Shown here piece by piece: positions 5,335 to 8,046 of a stretch of 8,046 bases of DNA. Numbering within the stretch: the first letter of the stretch is position 1; each line of letters starts with the position of its first letter. This DNA comes from Clostridiales bacterium UBA1248 (GTDB lineage Bacteria; Bacillota; Clostridia; Oscillospirales; CAG-272): contig DBWC01000040.1 of the NCBI GenBank assembly GCA_002308615.1, positions 8,555-16,600 on the forward strand, written 5' to 3'. Position numbers and translations under genes: made by a program. The notes below the pieces were generated by a model that saw nothing but the letters and a program-made list of their open reading frames with translations, searched no databases and had not been told where the DNA came from.

Positions 5335-6513
5335 ATGTATAACATTAAACTTTTAAATAAGATATCCAAAAACGGCACGGACGTTTTTGACAACAACTAC
5401 ATCTGCGGAGAGGATATAAAATTCCCGGACGCCATTATGGTGCGTTCCGCCGCAATGCACGATATGCAGTTTGACAATAAGCTCCTTGCAATAGCGAGAG
5501 CCGGCGCCGGCGTCAACAATATTCCGATACAGCGCTGTGCAGACGAGGGCATAGTCGTATTCAACACACCCGGCGCAAACGCAAACGCCGTTAAAGAGCT
5601 CGTTATAGCCGGTATGCTCCTCGCTTCCCGCGATATCATAGGCGGCGTAGAGTGGGTAAAAGAAAACGCGGCGGACCCCGATATATCTAAAACCGTTGAA
5701 AAAGCAAAATCAAAATTCGCGGGCAACGAGCTGCGCGGAAAGAAGCTCGGCGTTATCGGCTTAGGCGCCATTGGCGGACCGCTTTCCAACACAGCGCGTC
5801 ATTTCGGTATGGAAGTCTACGGCTGCGACCCGTATATCACGATAGACGCGGCGTGGAACATCTCCCGCGACGTAAAGCGTGTCAAGACGCGTGACGAGAT
5901 ATACAGCGTATGCGATTTCATAACGCTGCACGTACCGCTCATAAAGAATCCCGATCCCGCGAAATCCACCGAAAAGATGATCGGCAAGGCAGATTTTGAG
6001 AAGATGAAGGACGGCGTCGTTATACTTAACTTCGCACGCGACGCGCTCGTCGACGACGAGGCTCTTGAAGAGGCTATCGAATCCGGCAAGGTAAGAAAGT
6101 ACGTGACCGACTTCCCGAACGCAAAGACCGCGGGTATGAAGAACGTTATTGCGATCCCGCATCTCGGCGCGTCGACCGAGGAATCCGAGGACAACTGCGC
6201 GGTAATGGCGGCGCACGAGCTTAAGGATTATATCGAAAACGGCAATATTACGAACAGCGTAAACTATCCGGACGCTTCGCTCCCGCACAGCGGCGACTAC
6301 AGGCTCTGCGTGCTCCACAAGAACACCCCCGGTATAGTAGCTCAGCTCGCGACCGTCGTTGCGGATGAAAAGCTCAATATCGAGAACATGGTAAACAAGA
6401 GCAAAGGCGACTATGCCTACACGATAATCGAGATAAAAGGCGCGCTCCCGCAGTCATCCGTCGATAAGGTGGCAACACTTGAAAATATCATAAGAATAAG
6501 AGTTATAGAATAA
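5335..6513 (+). CDS. serA: D-3-phosphoglycerate dehydrogenase SerA, short type with ACT domain
   Basis: SerA oxidises 3-phosphoglycerate to 3-phosphohydroxypyruvate with NAD, committing carbon to serine. The 392 residues contain a split substrate domain (about 1-95 and 285-310), a nucleotide-binding domain with GVIGLGAIGG at 139-148 and D165 for NAD, and a C-terminal ACT domain (about 322-392), the usual serine-sensing module. ARAGAGVNNIP at 54-64 and NTPGANANAVKELV at 77-90 are family signatures. Arg235 in NFARDALVD and His276 in IPHLGAST are the expected catalytic residues. The usual catalytic Glu of the DVF..EP motif is not present: the region reads YVTDFPNAKTAGMKN in a shortened loop. There is no intervening ASB domain. 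The ribosome binding site is weak, and the gene starts eight bases after serC, so translation probably depends on coupling. A strong terminator follows. Confidence 0.95.
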   Translation: MYNIKLLNKISKNGTDVFDNNYICGEDIKFPDAIMVRSAAMHDMQFDNKLLAIARAGAGVNNIPIQRCADEGIVVFNTPGANANAVKELVIAGMLLASRDIIGGVEWVKENAADPDISKTVEKAKSKFAGNELRGKKLGVIGLGAIGGPLSNTARHFGMEVYGCDPYITIDAAWNISRDVKRVKTRDEIYSVCDFITLHVPLIKNPDPAKSTEKMIGKADFEKMKDGVVILNFARDALVDDEALEEAIESGKVRKYVTDFPNAKTAGMKNVIAIPHLGASTEESEDNCAVMAAHELKDYIENGNITNSVNYPDASLPHSGDYRLCVLHKNTPGIVAQLATVVADEKLNIENMVNKSKGDYAYTIIEIKGALPQSSVDKVATLENIIRIRVIE

Positions 6514-6526
6514 AATAACAGAATAC

Positions 6527-6555
6527 AAAACGGACGCGTTTGCGTCCGTTTTTTT
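6527..6555 (+). terminator. Intrinsic terminator of serC-serA
   Basis: AAAACGGACGC (6527-6537) pairs perfectly with GCGTCCGTTTT (6542-6552) around a GTTT loop, followed by a T-run at 6549-6555. It starts 14 bases after the serA stop. Confidence 0.95.
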
Positions 6556-6603
6556 CATAATGATATGGCGACCCTGCTTTTTTTCGATAATTTATAAAAT
6601 CTC

Positions 6604-6632
6604 TTGACATTACAGCCGTTTGCACTTATAAT
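6604..6632 (+). promoter_or_regulatory. Sigma-A promoter of the queG-like gene, perfect consensus
   Basis: TTGACA at 6604-6609 and TATAAT at 6627-6632 with 17 bases between. The expected start of transcription is near 6639, leaving a leader of about 24 bases. No inverted repeat comparable to that of the serC promoter is seen here. Confidence 0.9.
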
Positions 6633-6652
6633 TGAACAGAGATCAAAACCGT

Positions 6653-6657
6653 GGAGG
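6653..6657 (+). promoter_or_regulatory. Ribosome binding site deciding the queG-like start
   Basis: GGAGG lies five bases ahead of ATG 6663. The in-frame GTG at 6651 overlaps it and is rejected as a start. Confidence 0.8.
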
Positions 6658-6662
6658 CAAAA

Positions 6663-7451
6663 ATGAAATTTGACGACGGATATTTAAAGGAGTTCGGGGT
6701 TGAGTATTCCGCGGTCGTGCCGTTTTCGGCGTGCGGCATAATAAACGAGCGGCGGCTCGGCGTGCTGAAAAAACGGCTTGAACCGAAATCCGTCATAGTT
6801 TTTCTCGTTCCGTACTATACGGGTGAGGAGAAGAGAAATATATCAAAATACGCGATATCAAAAGACTATCACCTGTTTATGCGCGTACTTTTTGAGTATA
6901 TTTGCCCGAAATTATCCGAAAAATACGGCGCGGATTTCTGCGGCATGGCGGATTCCGCTCCGATAAACGAGGTAAAAGCCGCCGCGTACGCCGGGCTCGG
7001 CGTCTTAGGCGACAACGGTATGCTGATAAACGAAAAATACGGCAGCTACGTTTTCATAGGCGCCGTTTATACGGACGCCGTGTTTGAATACGGCGAGGAT
7101 AAAACGTCATACTGCGTTCATTGCGGTAAATGCAGGGAAGCGTGCCCTATGAAGGACGGGCGCGACTGCTTGTCAGCCGTCACGCAGAAAAAGGGGGAGC
7201 TTTCGGAGGATGAAATATCGTATATTTTGCAGTACGGCTCCGCGTGGGGCTGCGATATCTGCGCGGACGTCTGTCCGTACTCGAAAAAAGCCGATAAAAC
7301 TCCGGTAAAATTCTTTTACGGGGACAGAACGCCGTATCTTACGCGCGATACGCTTGAAAAAATGACGGACGATGAGTTTGCGGAGCGCGCTTACGCGTGG
7401 CGCGGAAAAGCCGTTATAGAGCGAAATCTGAAATTACTGCAGAACAAATAA
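6663..7451 (+). CDS. Epoxyqueuosine reductase-like (QueG family) iron-sulfur protein, short form
   Basis: A 262-residue protein with the DUF1730 and double [4Fe-4S] ferredoxin layout of QueG, the cobalamin-dependent enzyme that reduces epoxyqueuosine to queuosine in tRNA. Visible features are VPYYTGEEKRNISKYAISKDYH at about 49-70, DSAPINEVKAAAYAGLGVLGDNGMLI at 97-122, GSYVFIGAVYTD at 127-138, and two Fe-S clusters from C151, C154, C157, C161 and C197, C200, C204, with C169 between them. Canonical QueG reads AGLGWxGKN where this has AGLGVLGDN, and it usually carries a C-terminal HEAT-like tRNA-binding domain that is absent here. It may be a true short QueG or a paralogue acting on another substrate. 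ATG 6663 is set by GGAGG. It is the first gene after a consensus promoter, and the fucosidase gene begins 11 bases downstream. Confidence 0.8.
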   Translation: MKFDDGYLKEFGVEYSAVVPFSACGIINERRLGVLKKRLEPKSVIVFLVPYYTGEEKRNISKYAISKDYHLFMRVLFEYICPKLSEKYGADFCGMADSAPINEVKAAAYAGLGVLGDNGMLINEKYGSYVFIGAVYTDAVFEYGEDKTSYCVHCGKCREACPMKDGRDCLSAVTQKKGELSEDEISYILQYGSAWGCDICADVCPYSKKADKTPVKFFYGDRTPYLTRDTLEKMTDDEFAERAYAWRGKAVIERNLKLLQNK

Positions 7452-7462
7452 AGAGGATCTAT

Positions 7463-8046
7463 ATGGAACCGTTTGACATGAAAAAGTGGTTTTCCGAAGC
7501 GAAATTCGGAATGATGATACACTGGGGGCTTTACTCTCTGCTCGGAGGCGAATGGAGAGGGCGCCGCATGGATAATTACATCGCTGAATGGGCGCAGCAG
7601 TATTTCCGCATACCTCTGTCTGAGTATAAAAAGCTTTGCCGCGCTTTTGACCCGGTCTGTTTTGACGCGGAGGAATGGGCGCTGACGGCGAAGAGAGCGG
7701 GCATGAAATACATAGTATTCGTCTCAAAGCACCACGACGGATTCGCCATGTTCAAGTCAGCTGTTTCGGATTATAACGTGGTCGACGCCACGCCTTTCGG
7801 GCGCGACGTCGTCGCGGAGCTTGCCTATGCGTGCAGAAAGCACGGTCTGAAGCTCGGCTTGTATTACTCGCAGGATCTCGACTGGGAACATCCGCACGGC
7901 GGCGGGTACACGATGGGAAAAGTCTGGTGCGATAACGCCGCGTACCTTACGAACAACTGGGACTATCCGGACGACGCGCACAAGGATTATTCCGTATGCT
8001 TTGAGCAGAAGATAAAACCGCAGGTCAAAGAGATCCTGACGAATTA
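7463..8046 (+). CDS. Alpha-L-fucosidase, GH29 family, N-terminal part (runs off window)
   Basis: The first 194 codons are open to the right edge without a stop. The sequence carries the GH29 signatures in order: KWFSEAKFGMMIHWGLYS at 8-25, where H20 and W21 belong to the fucose pocket; EEWALTAKRAGMKYIVFVSKHHDGF at 70-94 with H90 and H91; SDYNVVDATPFGRDVVAELA at 102-121; and KLGLYYSQDLDWEHP at 130-144. The nucleophile Asp and acid/base residue lie further downstream, outside the window. These enzymes release terminal alpha-L-fucose by a retaining mechanism. No signal peptide is present, so it should act in the cytoplasm on imported oligosaccharides. AGAGGA at 7452-7457 is the ribosome binding site. 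It lies 11 bases after the queG-like stop and probably shares its promoter. Some GH29-like proteins act on other sugars; the fold-level call is firm. Confidence 0.92.
   Translation, partial: MEPFDMKKWFSEAKFGMMIHWGLYSLLGGEWRGRRMDNYIAEWAQQYFRIPLSEYKKLCRAFDPVCFDAEEWALTAKRAGMKYIVFVSKHHDGFAMFKSAVSDYNVVDATPFGRDVVAELAYACRKHGLKLGLYYSQDLDWEHPHGGGYTMGKVWCDNAAYLTNNWDYPDDAHKDYSVCFEQKIKPQVKEILTN

Noticed and set aside
5761..6318. 185-residue minus-strand open frame, and others opposite serA and serC
   Set aside because: They lie wholly opposite firmly identified genes, have no ribosome binding site or recognisable domains, and arise from the codon pattern of the coding strand.

Overview
The window reads as a piece of chromosome from a Gram-positive anaerobe of the Clostridia (Bacillota), probably an uncultured gut or rumen lineage. 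This rests on strong AGGAGG-type ribosome binding sites 5-6 bases ahead of starts, two perfect-consensus sigma-A promoters, a clostridial-type serC-serA pair, a short QueG-like ferredoxin-type protein and a cytoplasmic-looking GH29 fucosidase. This is protein-level recognition only; no database was consulted. All nine genes lie on the + strand, and the minus-strand reading frames are shadows.

Layout. (1) Positions 1-1404: the C-terminal part of a radical SAM protein, a small SGNH/GDSL-type hydrolase, and a 72-residue two-helix membrane protein that overlaps the hydrolase stop (ATGA). They look like one transcription unit entering from the left. (2) 1445-1765: a 106-residue protein I do not recognise. 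(3) 1766-1965: a 200-base non-coding stretch packed with hairpins. It contains two long, perfect inverted repeats and a short array in which a conserved GTTATGAT-like unit alternates with hairpins that differ in sequence but are each self-complementary. The array runs right up to the radA ribosome binding site and is the most unusual thing in the window. (4) 1966-4070: radA (DNA repair) and a SpoU/TrmH-family RNA methyltransferase, overlapping by ATGA and followed by an intrinsic terminator. (5) 4155-6555: a self-contained serine-biosynthesis operon: perfect promoter with a dyad over the -35 box, serC (GTG start), serA and a strong terminator. (6) 6604-8046: a second perfect promoter, a short epoxyqueuosine reductase-like Fe-S protein, and the first 194 codons of a GH29 alpha-L-fucosidase running off the right edge.

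How the genes work together. SerA oxidises 3-phosphoglycerate and SerC transaminates the product, giving the first two steps to serine. Independent promoter and terminator signals and a shift toward C-ending codons fit a well-expressed unit. radA-trmH is a housekeeping repair/RNA-modification pair. The fucosidase next to the QueG-like gene suggests the right side leads into a glycan-use locus, but the window ends before this can be judged. Nothing here is a clear defence or mobile system; the hairpin array is the best candidate for undescribed biology.
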